Source: Blattabacterium sp. (Blatta orientalis) str. Tarazona
GTDB lineage: Bacteria > Bacteroidota > Bacteroidia > Flavobacteriales > Blattabacteriaceae
Reading direction: 5' to 3'
Length of the DNA stretch: 64,000 nucleotides
Assembly (NCBI RefSeq): GCF_000334405.1
Contig: NC_020195.1
Span: 558,001-622,000, forward strand
A program made the position numbers and the translations under genes. The notes beneath the pieces were generated by a model. It made no database searches, was not told the origin of the DNA, and was given only the letters and a program-made list of their open reading frames with translations. Numbering within the stretch: position 1 is the stretch's first letter; each line of letters begins with the position of its first letter. Of this stretch, positions 8,717-17,886 are shown one piece after another.

Positions 8717-9766
8717 TTAATACGTTTTATGTTCATATTCCTTTACAGCCATTCCTATAAGTAAAGAAGATAAATTCGTAAAAATAAAGGCTTGCAAAAA
8801 AGCCACCATAATTTCCAACAAGGAAATAAAAAAGCCGAAAATAATGGAAAAACTAGCAATAAAAAAATTTTTAAAAATAAAAATAAGGCAAATAAAACTT
8901 AAAATAATGATGTGCCCAGCAGTAATATTAGCAAATAAACGAATACATAAAGTTAATGGACGAATGAAAATCCCTATAAATTCTATGGGGGCTAACAAAA
9001 ATTTTATCCCTATGGGAACATTTGGCATCCAAAAAATATGTTTCCAATAATTTTTATTGGCTTTAATATTGATGATTATGAAAGTAATTACTGCTAAAAC
9101 CAATGTAACACTTATATTTCCTGTAACATTTGGGAATCCTGGTAAAAGACCTATTAAATTATTAACCAATATGAAAAAAAAAACAGTCAACAAAAAAGGA
9201 AAATAGGTTTTATATTTTTTTTCCCCAACATTTGGAATAACTATTTCATTACGAATAAATAAAATTAAGAATTCTAAGAAAATTCCGAAATTCCATTTCG
9301 TTTGATGATTTTTATAGCTATATCTCATTCTCCTAAAAATGTAACATAATATTAAAAAGGATATTCCAATAGACACTACATTTTTTGTAACAGAAAAATC
9401 CAAAGGTCTATCATTTTTAGGAAAACCTCTTGCATCTATATATAAAATTCCAACAGAATTTGTTTTATATATTTTTTCTTGAAACATTTTATAATTTCCA
9501 TATTTTCCTTTGACTACTTTTCCATGAGAAAATTGAGAGGATAAAAAAAACTCCCATCCATTATTCCACAAAATAATTGGTAAAGAAAATATAATTCCCT
9601 TTTCATGATTTCCTACAACATGCCATTCGTGAGAATCACTTACATGTTCAAGAATAGTCTTAGCTATATCTATATTTTTATTTTCATTTTCATTAGCAAA
9701 AAGATTTGTAAGAAAAATAAAAATCAAAAAGTAATATAATCCTAATTTTTTTAAAGCTAAAGTCAT
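8717..9766 (-). CDS. atpB: ATP synthase Fo subunit a
   Basis: Stator subunit forming the proton half-channels. The 349-residue protein begins with a hydrophobic segment (residues 7-24) ending LFANE, likely a signal peptide, then a ~100-residue extramembrane extension typical of Bacteroidota AtpB, then about five membrane helices. The essential arginine is in RPLTLCIRLFANITAGH, and the last helix contains LLEIMVAFLQAFIFTNL. It is the first gene of the operon, with a promoter-like element 17 nt before the ATG and diverging from the trans-sulfuration gene. Confidence 0.96.
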   Translation of the reverse strand: MTLALKKLGLYYFLIFIFLTNLFANENENKNIDIAKTILEHVSDSHEWHVVGNHEKGIIFSLPIILWNNGWEFFLSSQFSHGKVVKGKYGNYKMFQEKIYKTNSVGILYIDARGFPKNDRPLDFSVTKNVVSIGISFLILCYIFRRMRYSYKNHQTKWNFGIFLEFLILFIRNEIVIPNVGEKKYKTYFPFLLTVFFFILVNNLIGLLPGFPNVTGNISVTLVLAVITFIIINIKANKNYWKHIFWMPNVPIGIKFLLAPIEFIGIFIRPLTLCIRLFANITAGHIIILSFICLIFIFKNFFIASFSIIFGFFISLLEIMVAFLQAFIFTNLSSLLIGMAVKEYEHKTY

Positions 9767-9783
9767 TCAAAAAAAGTAGGAAA

Positions 9784-9811
9784 CAAATTTAGATTTTTTT
9801 CCATAAACAAA
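9784..9811 (-). promoter_or_regulatory. Promoter of the atpBEFHAG operon
   Basis: The minus strand carries TTTG (9808-9811), 16 bases, then TAAATTTG (9784-9791), close to the Bacteroidota TTTG/TAnnTTTG promoter. The -7 box ends 17 nt before the atpB ATG, implying a very short leader. Confidence 0.55.
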
Positions 9812-9871
9812 GGTAAATATTCTATTCTCTAAAAAAAAGAATTTACAAATTTCATTTTTTGAATTTTTGAA

Positions 9872-9900
9872 TTGAAAGAGTACATTTGTATATAAATTTG
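9872..9900 (+). promoter_or_regulatory. Promoter of the cystathionine synthase/lyase gene
   Basis: TTG at 9872-9874, 18 bases, then TAAATTTG at 9893-9900. The -7 box overlaps a GTG at 9900 that could be read as a start codon, which makes that GTG unlikely and favours the ATG at 9918. It sits back to back with the atp promoter. Confidence 0.55.
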
Positions 9901-9917
9901 TGCAAAATACAATGACG

Positions 9918-11066
9918 ATGAAGGAAGAAACAAAACTAATTCAAAACATTTTATCAGATCCTCTAACAGGAGCTATCTCTACTCCCATATACCAGACTTC
10001 TACTTATATTCAAGAATCTCCTGGAGTTCATAAAGGTTTTGATTATACAAGAACCAATAATCCTACAAGAAAAATATTGGAAAAATTAATTACAGATTTA
10101 GAAAAAGGCTATGCGAGTTTAGCTTTTTCTTCTGGGTTAGCATCTGTGGATGCTGTTTTAAAATTATTAGAGTTTGGAGATGAAATAGTTGCTGTGGATG
10201 ATATTTATGGGGGGACTTTTCGTTTATTAAATTTATATAAAAAATTAGGAATTCGAACCCATTTCGTGGATACTACCTATGCAGAAAATGTTATTTCTAT
10301 CCTTACTCCTAAAACTAAGATGATTTGGTTAGAATCTCCTACTAATCCTACTTTAAAAATATCTGATATTAAGTATATTAGTGAAAATTCTAAAAAAGTA
10401 AACCCAAACATTTTAGTTGTTGTAGACAATACTTTTGCTACTCCAGCTCTTCAGAATCCTCTCAGTTTAGGAGCAGATATAGTTATTCACAGCGCTACAA
10501 AATATCTAGCAGGACATTCAGATGTATTAGCTGGACTAATGACCGTGAAAAATCCAGATTTATATGAACAATTAAAATACATTCAAAATGCGACTGGAGG
10601 AATTTTATCTCCTATTGATTGTTGGTTAACTATAAGAGGGTGTCAAACTTTGTATCTACGTATTAAAAAACAGTCTGATAATGCATTTAAGATAGCCTCT
10701 TTTTTATTGGAAGAAAAAAATACCTGTATTGATAAGGTTTATTATCCTGGATTATCCCAGCATAAAAATCATAGAATAGCAGTAAAACAACAACTCTATT
10801 TCGGAGGAATAGTGTCATTTAGTCTTAAAGAGGATACTATAGAAGCGGCAAAAAAAGTTGTAACCTCTACTAAATTATTTAAACTAGCAGAAAGTTTAGG
10901 AGGAACAAAAAGTTTAATTTGTCATCCGGCAACTATGACGCATAAATCTACTCCTTTAGAGGTTAGAAGAAACGCAGGAATTCAAGATTCTCTTATACGT
11001 TTATCTTTTGGAATAGAGAATGAAGAAGATCTTCTTGAAGATATAGATCAAGCTTTAAAACATTAA
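9918..11066 (+). CDS. Cystathionine gamma-synthase / gamma-lyase family PLP enzyme
   Basis: Trans-sulfuration enzyme of the Cys/Met metabolism PLP family, acting between cysteine, cystathionine and homocysteine. The 382-residue protein from ATG 9918 begins MKEETKLIQN. Visible motifs are YTRTNNPTR (phosphate-binding Tyr/Arg), SSGLAS, DDIYGGTFRL, VVDNTFATP with the PLP-binding Asp, and the Schiff-base lysine K195 in HSATKYLAGHSD. SLGGTKSLICHPATMTH near the C-terminus is the family's substrate-carboxylate region. The family does not separate synthase (metB) from lyase (mccB/metC) by motif alone, so no symbol is given. The start was chosen because the -7 box overlaps the upstream GTG. Confidence 0.9.
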   Translation: MKEETKLIQNILSDPLTGAISTPIYQTSTYIQESPGVHKGFDYTRTNNPTRKILEKLITDLEKGYASLAFSSGLASVDAVLKLLEFGDEIVAVDDIYGGTFRLLNLYKKLGIRTHFVDTTYAENVISILTPKTKMIWLESPTNPTLKISDIKYISENSKKVNPNILVVVDNTFATPALQNPLSLGADIVIHSATKYLAGHSDVLAGLMTVKNPDLYEQLKYIQNATGGILSPIDCWLTIRGCQTLYLRIKKQSDNAFKIASFLLEEKNTCIDKVYYPGLSQHKNHRIAVKQQLYFGGIVSFSLKEDTIEAAKKVVTSTKLFKLAESLGGTKSLICHPATMTHKSTPLEVRRNAGIQDSLIRLSFGIENEEDLLEDIDQALKH

Positions 11067-11071
11067 AAAGA

Positions 11072-12526
11072 CTAAACAAGTTTGTCATCATGTAATGAAA
11101 TCCCTATACGCGATAGTTCTTCGCGAATTAAATCTGAAAGAACCCAATTTCTTTTTTTTCTTGTTTCTGTTCGAATTTTTATTAATATTTCAGTAAGTAT
11201 TTTTAATTTTTTAGACGTTTTTTCAGAGGGATTTTTTTCTATTTTTTGAAGACCAAGTATATCAAATAAAAAATGATTCATATATTTTTTTAATAAATGT
11301 ATAGAACTCCCTATATAGTTAATAGAATGATTCAAAATGTGAGTCACTTGGAAGAGATAGGAGATTAATAAAGGTGTGTTAAAATCATCATTAATAGCTT
11401 CATAACAATCTTTTATCCATTTATTTACATCAAATTTTGATATATTTTCCTTATCACTTTTAGAAAAAAATTCTAATTTTTCTATTGCATTAATTAAACG
11501 ATGATATCCTTTCTCTGCATCTATAAGTCCTTTTTGAGAAAAGTTTAAAAGGCTACGATAATGAGATTGTAATATAAAGAATCGAATGACTATTGGATGA
11601 TATTTAGAGATTAAATATTTTGTGGATAAGTAATTTCCTGTGGATTTACTCATTTTTTTTCCATTTAAAGTAAGCATGTGCGTATGCATCCAATAATGTG
11701 CAAGATGATTCTTGTTATAAACTCCTATTGCTTGTGCTAACTCACATTCATGATGGGGAAATTTAAGATCTATTCCTCCACCGTGAATATCAAAAACTTC
11801 TCCTAAATATTTTGTACTCATTGTTGTACATTCTATATGCCAACCTGGCACTCCTTTTCCCCATGGAGAGTTCCAGTTCATAATATGACTGTGTTTAGCT
11901 CTTTTCCAAAGAGAAAAATCTTGAAAATGTTGTTTTTCACCCAGAAAATTAGATTCTTTCTTAAAAAGTTGATCGATTCTATTATGACTCAATATTCCAT
12001 AAGAACATAATTGGCTATATTTTTTTACGTTAAAATAAACAGATCCATTATTTTCGTAAGCTAAATTTTTTTGAATCAATTTTTGAATCATCTCAATTTG
12101 TTCTATAATATGACCAGTAGCTGTTGGTTCAATACTTGGAGGTAAAGTATTGAAAATATTTAATATATGATGAAAAGATAAAGTATATTTTTGAACAATT
12201 TCCATAGGCTCAATTCCCTCAAAAAGAGATCTTTGATGAATTTTGTCTTCTCCATCATCACTATCATTTTCTAAATGTCCTACATCCGTAATATTTCTGA
12301 TATAGCGGACTTTATAACCTAAATGTTTAAAATAACGGAAAACTAAATCGAATAATATAAAAGTCCGACAGTTTCCCAAATGAAGATGATTATAAACAGT
12401 GGGACCACAAACATAAATTCCTATATATTCCTTATGAATAGGTTTAAATAATTCTTTTTTTCCGGTAAAAGAATTATATATTTGTATATGATCTCGTATA
12501 TAACGTATATAATTTTCTATATTCAT
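11072..12526 (-). CDS. cysS: Cysteinyl-tRNA synthetase
   Basis: Class Ia synthetase charging tRNA-Cys. From the ATG at 12526 the protein is 484 residues. It shows the zinc cysteine in YVCGPTVYNHLHLGN (with the HIGH-like HLGN), further zinc ligands in WHIECTTMS and PHHECELAQ, and KMSKSTGN. The chosen ATG overlaps the folE stop as ATGA (12523-12526), a typical translational-coupling junction; a TTG six codons upstream is possible but less likely. The 3' end faces the trans-sulfuration gene with a 5-bp gap and no terminator. Confidence 0.95.
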   Translation of the reverse strand: MNIENYIRYIRDHIQIYNSFTGKKELFKPIHKEYIGIYVCGPTVYNHLHLGNCRTFILFDLVFRYFKHLGYKVRYIRNITDVGHLENDSDDGEDKIHQRSLFEGIEPMEIVQKYTLSFHHILNIFNTLPPSIEPTATGHIIEQIEMIQKLIQKNLAYENNGSVYFNVKKYSQLCSYGILSHNRIDQLFKKESNFLGEKQHFQDFSLWKRAKHSHIMNWNSPWGKGVPGWHIECTTMSTKYLGEVFDIHGGGIDLKFPHHECELAQAIGVYNKNHLAHYWMHTHMLTLNGKKMSKSTGNYLSTKYLISKYHPIVIRFFILQSHYRSLLNFSQKGLIDAEKGYHRLINAIEKLEFFSKSDKENISKFDVNKWIKDCYEAINDDFNTPLLISYLFQVTHILNHSINYIGSSIHLLKKYMNHFLFDILGLQKIEKNPSEKTSKKLKILTEILIKIRTETRKKRNWVLSDLIREELSRIGISLHDDKLV

Positions 12527-13203
12527 AAAATTAGGATCTTCCAATATAATGGAAAAATTCTCTTCGAATTCCGAATCTTTTTAAATGCTCCTACTAATTC
12601 AGTAGTGATCGTTCTGGTATCTATATCTCGAATTCCACGAGAATTTACACATAAATGTTTTGCGTCTATAACACAAGCAACATTTTTTGTATCTAGTATT
12701 TTTTGTAAAGATTTAACAATTTGCATAGTCAAACGTTCTTGAACTTGTGGTCTTTTTGCGTAAAAATTTACGATTCTATTGATTTTAGAAAGACCCACTA
12801 CCTTTCCATTGGAAATGTAGCCAACATGTGCTTTTCCAACAATAGGTAGAAAATGATGCTCACAAGTAGAATAAACTATTATGTTTTTTTCTATCAACAT
12901 CTGATTATATTTATATTTATTTTCAAAAGTGGATAAATGAGGATGATTTTTTGGATTTAGTCCGCTAAATATTTCTTTTATAAACATTTTTGCTACACGT
13001 TTAGGTGTACTGCGTAAACTATCATCATTCATATCCAAACCTAAAATTTCCATAATGTGGAAAAAATGTTTTTCTATTTTATCAATTTTTTTTTCATCGC
13101 TTATAAGAAAAGCATCATCACGTATTGGAGTTTCATGATTTTCTAAAAAATTAGTATCCTTATTATCTTTTTCTAAAAATTTTTTATACTCTTCTCCCAT
13201 CAT
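12523..13203 (-). CDS. folE: GTP cyclohydrolase I (C-terminal end frameshifted)
   Basis: Converts GTP to 7,8-dihydroneopterin triphosphate. Zinc and active-site motifs are visible: YSTCEHHFLPIVGKAHVGY, LSKINRIVNFYAKRPQVQERL, and HLCVNSRG with the second zinc cysteine. The frame ends FKKIRNSKRIFPLYWKILIL, which is unlike the family. In a neighbouring frame just after the run at about 12580 the DNA reads RFGIRREFFHYIGRS and stops at 12531, matching the normal R-x-E-F-x-x-x-I ending. One base change in the AAAAAG run would restore it, so either the sequence has an error or the last ~17 residues are altered. Catalytic residues are upstream of the break. An exact -7 box lies at 13227-13234. Confidence 0.9.
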   Translation of the reverse strand: MMGEEYKKFLEKDNKDTNFLENHETPIRDDAFLISDEKKIDKIEKHFFHIMEILGLDMNDDSLRSTPKRVAKMFIKEIFSGLNPKNHPHLSTFENKYKYNQMLIEKNIIVYSTCEHHFLPIVGKAHVGYISNGKVVGLSKINRIVNFYAKRPQVQERLTMQIVKSLQKILDTKNVACVIDAKHLCVNSRGIRDIDTRTITTELVGAFKKIRNSKRIFPLYWKILIL

Positions 13204-13226
13204 AATTTAACTTAATCCATGAAAAA

Positions 13227-13234
13227 CAAAGGTA
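13227..13234 (-). promoter_or_regulatory. Candidate -7 box for folE-cysS
   Basis: The minus strand reads TACCTTTG, an exact TAnnTTTG match, 23 nt before the folE ATG. No -33 TTTG is obvious. Confidence 0.4.
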
Positions 13235-13280
13235 CGAAAAGGTTTTTGGATTGATATGTTTCTCTTTTTCTTTCCAAGAA

Positions 13281-14097
13281 TTAGGAGATTATTTTTCCAT
13301 TTCTTAAAATATTAGGAATTTCACAGATAGGAATAGGTCTAATTTTGTGCTCGTTTTTTTGTGTAGATATTGATATTTTTTCAAAATATCATATTCTCTT
13401 CCTTTAAAGGTTTCATGAAAATTTTTTTCCTTTTTTCTGCGATTTTCATTGCCCATTCTAATTCTTCATAAGTAGCTTCTAACTGATCTTCATCTGACCT
13501 TTTATCTTCCCATAATCCATCTGTAGGTTCAGCTTTTTGTATTCCATCAATAATATTTAATTCTTTAGCAAGAAAACGGATTTCACTTTTAGTTAAATCT
13601 GCTATAGGATGTATATCGACACCTCCGTCCCCATATTTTGTAAAAAATCCAACTCCAAAATCTTCTACTTTATTTCCAGTTCCTACCACTAAATAATTCT
13701 CTATATTTGCGTAATAATATAGAGTTAACATACGGATACGAGATTTTGCATTGGCTAAAGCCAAAGGTTTATTTTTTTTTTCTGTAATATGATCATTCAT
13801 AGTGTGAATAAAAGAAATGAATAAAGAAGATAGATCTTTTTTTAGATGATGAACATTTAAAAATCTAGATTTTAAAAAATTTACATGTTGTTCAGATAGA
13901 AAATTTGGATGTTTTTCTAAAATAGGCATTTCTAATGTGAAAGTTGGGTATTTAGTCATAGCTACTAACATGGAGGTCACAGAAGAATCTATACCTCCGG
14001 ATATTCCAATAACAAAACCATTTGATTGAGTTTTTTTTATGTATTTTTTTAACCACTGAACAATATAGTGAACTATTTTTTTTGCATTATTTTTCAT
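13281..14097 (-). CDS. nadE: NH3-dependent NAD+ synthetase, interrupted by two frameshifts near the 3' end
   Basis: Amidates nicotinate adenine dinucleotide to NAD+. From ATG 14097 an open frame of 238 codons runs to 13381 and contains the PP-loop GISGGIDSS (31-39), VGTGNKVEDFGVGFFTKYGD and IHPIADLTKSEIRFLAKEL. It ends abnormally (KKIFMKPLKEENMIF). One extra A in the A7 run near 13423 opens NFHETFKGREYDILKKYQYL, and one extra A in a second A7 run near 13351 opens NEHKIRPIPICEIPNIL and a stop at 13281. GRE..IL and HK..PIP.CEIP are the normal NadE ending, so the gene span is given to 13281. Real decay, slippage rescue and consensus error are all possible. The upstream start is separated from the divergent tsaB by 31 bp. 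Confidence 0.85.
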
Positions 14098-14128
14098 TTT
14101 AAATATTTTGATTGTAAAAAAAAATAAT

Positions 14129-14770
14129 ATGACTTTGATCCTAAATTTGGAAACTTCTACAAAAAATTGCTCGGTGAGCATAGCAAAAAACGGCATATGC
14201 TTAATATCCATAGAAGAACATACAGATAAACATCTTCATTCAGAAAAATTACATACATTTATACAATATGCTATAAAAATTTCAAAAATTAATATAAATG
14301 ATTTACAATCCATTTGTGTAAGTCAAGGTCCAGGGTCCTACACTTCCTTAAGAATAGGAATATCGGCTGCTAAAGGTTTATGTTATGCTTTAGGCATTCC
14401 CTTATTATCATTAGATTCATTAACTATTTTGAGTCAAAAAATAGATGTCCAAGATGGATTTTTAATTCCTATGATACATGCAAAATCTGATCTTTTTTAT
14501 ACAACTTTATTTAATAAATATAAAAAAAGATTATGTCCTATTTCTATAAAAAAGTTTGGTGGTTATTTTTTCAAGTCTATAACAGAGAATAAAAAAGTAT
14601 ATTTATTTGGAAATATAATTTGTCCAAAAGTAGAGAAGTTATTTACGGATAATTTTCGTTTTATTTTTCCTATTTATCCATCTGCAATGGATATGTCTTT
14701 TCTTTCCTACGTGAAATTTTGTAATAAAAAATTCAATAACATTGAAAAATTTATTCCATGTTATTTATAA
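14129..14770 (+). CDS. tsaB: tRNA threonylcarbamoyladenosine biosynthesis protein TsaB
   Basis: Partner of TsaD in t6A37 synthesis; tsaD begins at 63698 in this window. The 213-residue ASKHA-fold protein begins MTLILNLETSTKNCSVSIAK and has HSEKL, the conserved SQGPGSYTSLRIGISAAKGL (about 68-87) and IPMIHAKSDLFYT. It lacks the metal ligands of TsaD, as TsaB should. ATG 14129 was chosen over an in-frame TTG at 14108 because it matches the family start and a TATTTTG box ends 18 nt upstream. Confidence 0.93.
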   Translation: MTLILNLETSTKNCSVSIAKNGICLISIEEHTDKHLHSEKLHTFIQYAIKISKININDLQSICVSQGPGSYTSLRIGISAAKGLCYALGIPLLSLDSLTILSQKIDVQDGFLIPMIHAKSDLFYTTLFNKYKKRLCPISIKKFGGYFFKSITENKKVYLFGNIICPKVEKLFTDNFRFIFPIYPSAMDMSFLSYVKFCNKKFNNIEKFIPCYL

Positions 14771-14805
14771 TAACAAATAAAGATTTTTTTGAATAGAATT
14801 ATTAG

Positions 14806-15421
14806 AATAGAATAGGAATAAGAGATAGTCCGCTAGCTATTTCTCAAGCAATAGAAGTTCAAAAAATCCTTCAAAGTAGGTATTTTCACTAGAAATTTAA
14901 CTGATGTTCTTCTTTCTAGAAAAATTGATATGGCTGTGCATTCTTTAAAAGATGTTCCTACTTTTCTTCCAGAAAAAATAGTTTTTTCTGCTTATTTGAA
15001 GCGGGGAAGTTTTTCCGATTTATTATTAATATATAAAGGATCTAGAAATTTTTTATTGAATTCTAAAATAGAAGCCGTTATAGCTACCGAAAGTCTTATA
15101 AAAAGGATTTTTTGGAAGAATCGTTCTCCTCATCATCCCATTGTGTATTATTTAATGAGGAAATATAAATACTCGATTAAAAAAATTATATAATAACTCT
15201 TGGAAAGTAGCTACCTTTGCTAAGGTAGGATTGGGGCTCATGCAATCATTAAAAATAAAATTATTTATTTTACCGGAATATTATTCAGTTTAGATGGCAT
15301 GCAAAAAATAAGAAAAACAAAAATAGGAACTAATTATAATGTTATAGGATATCAGTGTGTACAAGGAAATATTGGAGAATATGAGAATAAAAAATATTTC
15401 ATAGATAAGAGTAGTAAGTAA
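14806..15421 (+). pseudogene. hemC: hemC (hydroxymethylbilane synthase) pseudogene
   Basis: Pieces of porphobilinogen deaminase appear in order but in different frames. RIGIRDSPLAISQAIEVQKIL (N-terminal signature) ends at a TAG. After an internal deletion, GIFTRNLTDVLLSRKIDMA leads into VHSLKDVPTFLPEKIV and AYLKRGSFSDLLL. After a one-base frameshift near 15155 come GNINTRLKKLYNNSW and TFAKVGLGLM. After another deletion, which removes the region of the dipyrromethane-cofactor cysteine, comes IIYFTGILFSLDGMQKI, ending at 15421. No start codon is visible. Too damaged for sequencing error alone: hemC is dead at this locus. Confidence 0.88.
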
Positions 15422-15433
15422 GCATAGAAAATT

Positions 15434-17183
15434 ATGATCCAAATTATATTCCGAAATATATTACCATTTATAACTCCAATAACATTTTTCTATATAATTA
15501 TTTCTTTAGGGTGGAAAACATCTATAAATCCTGTTTTAGATATAGGGATTCTCATGGGAATAATATTCCTACTTAGTATTTTTCATTTTTGTTTTTTGTT
15601 CGAAAGGAGTCTTTACAAGGGATATAAATCCATGATTTTTTTATCTTTTTTTATTTTAATTACTTCTTTTATTTTTTCTGTTGGACAATTCTTTTTTTCC
15701 AAAACTGATAAGATAACAGATATACAAATCACCTTATTAATTTGTTTGACTTTATACATATTGATTCGTATTACTTATTTCATGCGAATAATATATGTAA
15801 AAATACATAATCCTGCTTTTATTTTTATTACTAGTTTTGTATTTCTATCTTTTTTAGGAGCAGTCTTGCTTATGCTTCCGACTTCCACAGTTAAAAATAT
15901 CTCGTTTATAGATGCTTTGTTTACTTCTACTAGTGCCGTTTGTGTGACAGGTCTAGTAGTATTAGATACCGCAAAAGATTTTACCTATTTAGGGAAAGTG
16001 ATTATTCTAACGTTAGTAGAACTCGGAGGTTTAGGAATTTTAACCATCACTTCTTTTTTTAGTTATTTTTTTAGGGATGGTTTTTCTTTTAGAGAAGGAA
16101 TATACATTAGCAATTTTTTGAATACAAAAACTACTAATAATGTTCTTAGTTTAGCCGTAAAAGTTGTTCTGTTTACTTTAACAGTAGAAATTATAGGAAC
16201 TTTGTTAATTTATTTTTCTATTAATAAGGAAAAAAACTTCATAGAAACTGATAGTCCTTTGTTTTTTTCTATTTTCCATTCCATATCTGCTTTTTGTAAT
16301 AGTGGATTTTCTACTCTTAGTAAAGGTCTTTATTCTGAATCTGTTAGGTTTAATTATCTATTACAATTTATTATTGCCTGTTTATTAATATTGGGAGGAA
16401 TAGGTTTTAATATTTTATTTAATTTTTTTACATATATATGGATTACACTCAAAAAATATTTTTACAGAGTTTTTAAAGAAGAATATTTTAGATATCCTGC
16501 TCATATTGTTACTTTGAATACAAAAATTGTTGTATTCACAACCTTTATTTTACTTTTTTCTGGAACCATTTTTTATTATTTCAGTGAATTGCATTTCTCT
16601 CTTATCGAACATCCTTCTTTTACTGGAAAATGGATTGCTTCATTTTTTTCTTCTGCCACATCTAGAACAGCGGGATTTCAAGTATTGAACCTGAATAAAT
16701 GGACTCCTCTTACTATATTATTTACTATTTTTTTGATGTGGATTGGTGCCTCCCCCGCTTCTACAGGTGGAGGAATTAAGACAAGTACTTTTGCATTAGC
16801 CTTAATGAATGTTATTTCTTTATCTAGAGGAAAGAATCGATTAGAAATTCAAAGAAAAGAGATTTCTTCAGAGTCTGTTAGACGTTCTTTTGCTATTATC
16901 ATATTATCTTTAATTGTCATATATATAAGCATTTTTATTATTCTTTTTTTGGATCCAGAAAAAGAGATTTTATCCATTTCTTTTGAAGTTTTTCCGCTTT
17001 TCAACAGTAGGATTATCTTTAGGAGTTACTTCTAATTTATCTGATGGAAGTAAGTTAGTATTAATCATTTTAATGTTATTAGGAAGAATTGGAGTTTTTA
17101 ATATTATGGTAGGATTATTAAAAAATAGAATAAATAGTCATTATTATTATCGGGTTCCTCAAGGAAATATTCTCATAAATTAA
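15434..17183 (+). CDS. trkH: Potassium uptake channel subunit TrkH/KtrB, frameshifted near the 3' end
   Basis: Membrane subunit of a Trk/Ktr potassium importer, partner of the adjacent TrkA. The first open frame (533 codons, to 17035) contains the hydrophobic M1-P-M2 repeats with selectivity-filter segments TSTSAVCVTGLVVLDT, AFCNSGFSTLS, and ATSRTAGFQVLNL. It then breaks at about 16993 (SFEVFPLFNSR). In another frame the DNA continues as FSTVGLSLGVTSNLSDGSKL, carrying the fourth filter, to a stop at 17183. Two missing T's in adjacent runs (TTTTTCC, CTTTTC) would restore FEVFSAFSTVG. Without rescue the protein loses its fourth filter and probably its function. Full span is given. Confidence 0.85.
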
Positions 17184-17190
17184 TGATATT

Positions 17191-17886
17191 ATGAAAATTA
17201 TAATTATCGGTTTAGGAAATTTTGGAAGATCTTTAGCTCTCAATTTAACAGATAATGGTCATGAAGTTTTTGGAGTAGACCATAAAATGGAAAAGGTGGA
17301 CTTATTAAAAGATCATATAGCCAATGTTGTATGTATGGATGCTAATAATGAAGCCGCTTATAAAGTATTGCCGATACAACAAGCTGATTTAGGAATTGTA
17401 GCTATTGGAGAAAACGAAGGATCATCAATAGTAACTACGGCGATACTAAAAAAATATAAACATCTTAGAATAGTTAGTCGATCTTTATCAAAAATACATG
17501 ATACTATATTAGAGGCAATGGGGATTAACGATGTTGTACATCCAGAACAAGACGCAGCTTTCCGATTAACTAAACAAATATCCTTTAATTATGCTTTAGA
17601 TTATTTTAGAGTGGATAATAAATATTCTATTGCAGAAGTTTTTTCTCCGTATTCCTTTAATGGAAAGTCTGTGAAAAGTCTGAAATTAACACAAAAATAT
17701 TCCGTTTCTTTAATCACTGTAATACGAGATATTAAAAATCCGATGTCGTATAAGGGAAATTCATCCACAAGAAAAGTAATCGGATTGGTGACTGGAGATA
17801 CGATTCTGCAAAAAGGAGATATATTAACACTTTTTGGATCTAATAAATCCATAATGAATTTTGTAAAAGAAAAAAATCATGATTAA
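17191..17886 (+). CDS. trkA: TrkA/KtrA potassium channel regulatory subunit
   Basis: Cytoplasmic RCK protein that gates the TrkH/KtrB channel by nucleotide binding. The 231-residue protein has one Rossmann RCK_N domain (IIIGLGNFGRSLALNL, GVDHKMEKVDLL, VVCMDANNE, ENEGSSIVTT) and one RCK_C domain (about 140-225). That is the single-repeat KtrA-like length, not the double-repeat TrkA of E. coli. It begins 7 bp after the end of trkH and is intact, although the channel gene is interrupted. Its last codons overlap the ATG of the hemD remnant. Confidence 0.92.
   Translation: MKIIIIGLGNFGRSLALNLTDNGHEVFGVDHKMEKVDLLKDHIANVVCMDANNEAAYKVLPIQQADLGIVAIGENEGSSIVTTAILKKYKHLRIVSRSLSKIHDTILEAMGINDVVHPEQDAAFRLTKQISFNYALDYFRVDNKYSIAEVFSPYSFNGKSVKSLKLTQKYSVSLITVIRDIKNPMSYKGNSSTRKVIGLVTGDTILQKGDILTLFGSNKSIMNFVKEKNHD

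Noticed and set aside
4915..9766. Missing atpD and atpC considered as a deletion
   Set aside because: Split atp operons with atpDC elsewhere are usual in Bacteroidota, so absence here is not evidence of loss.
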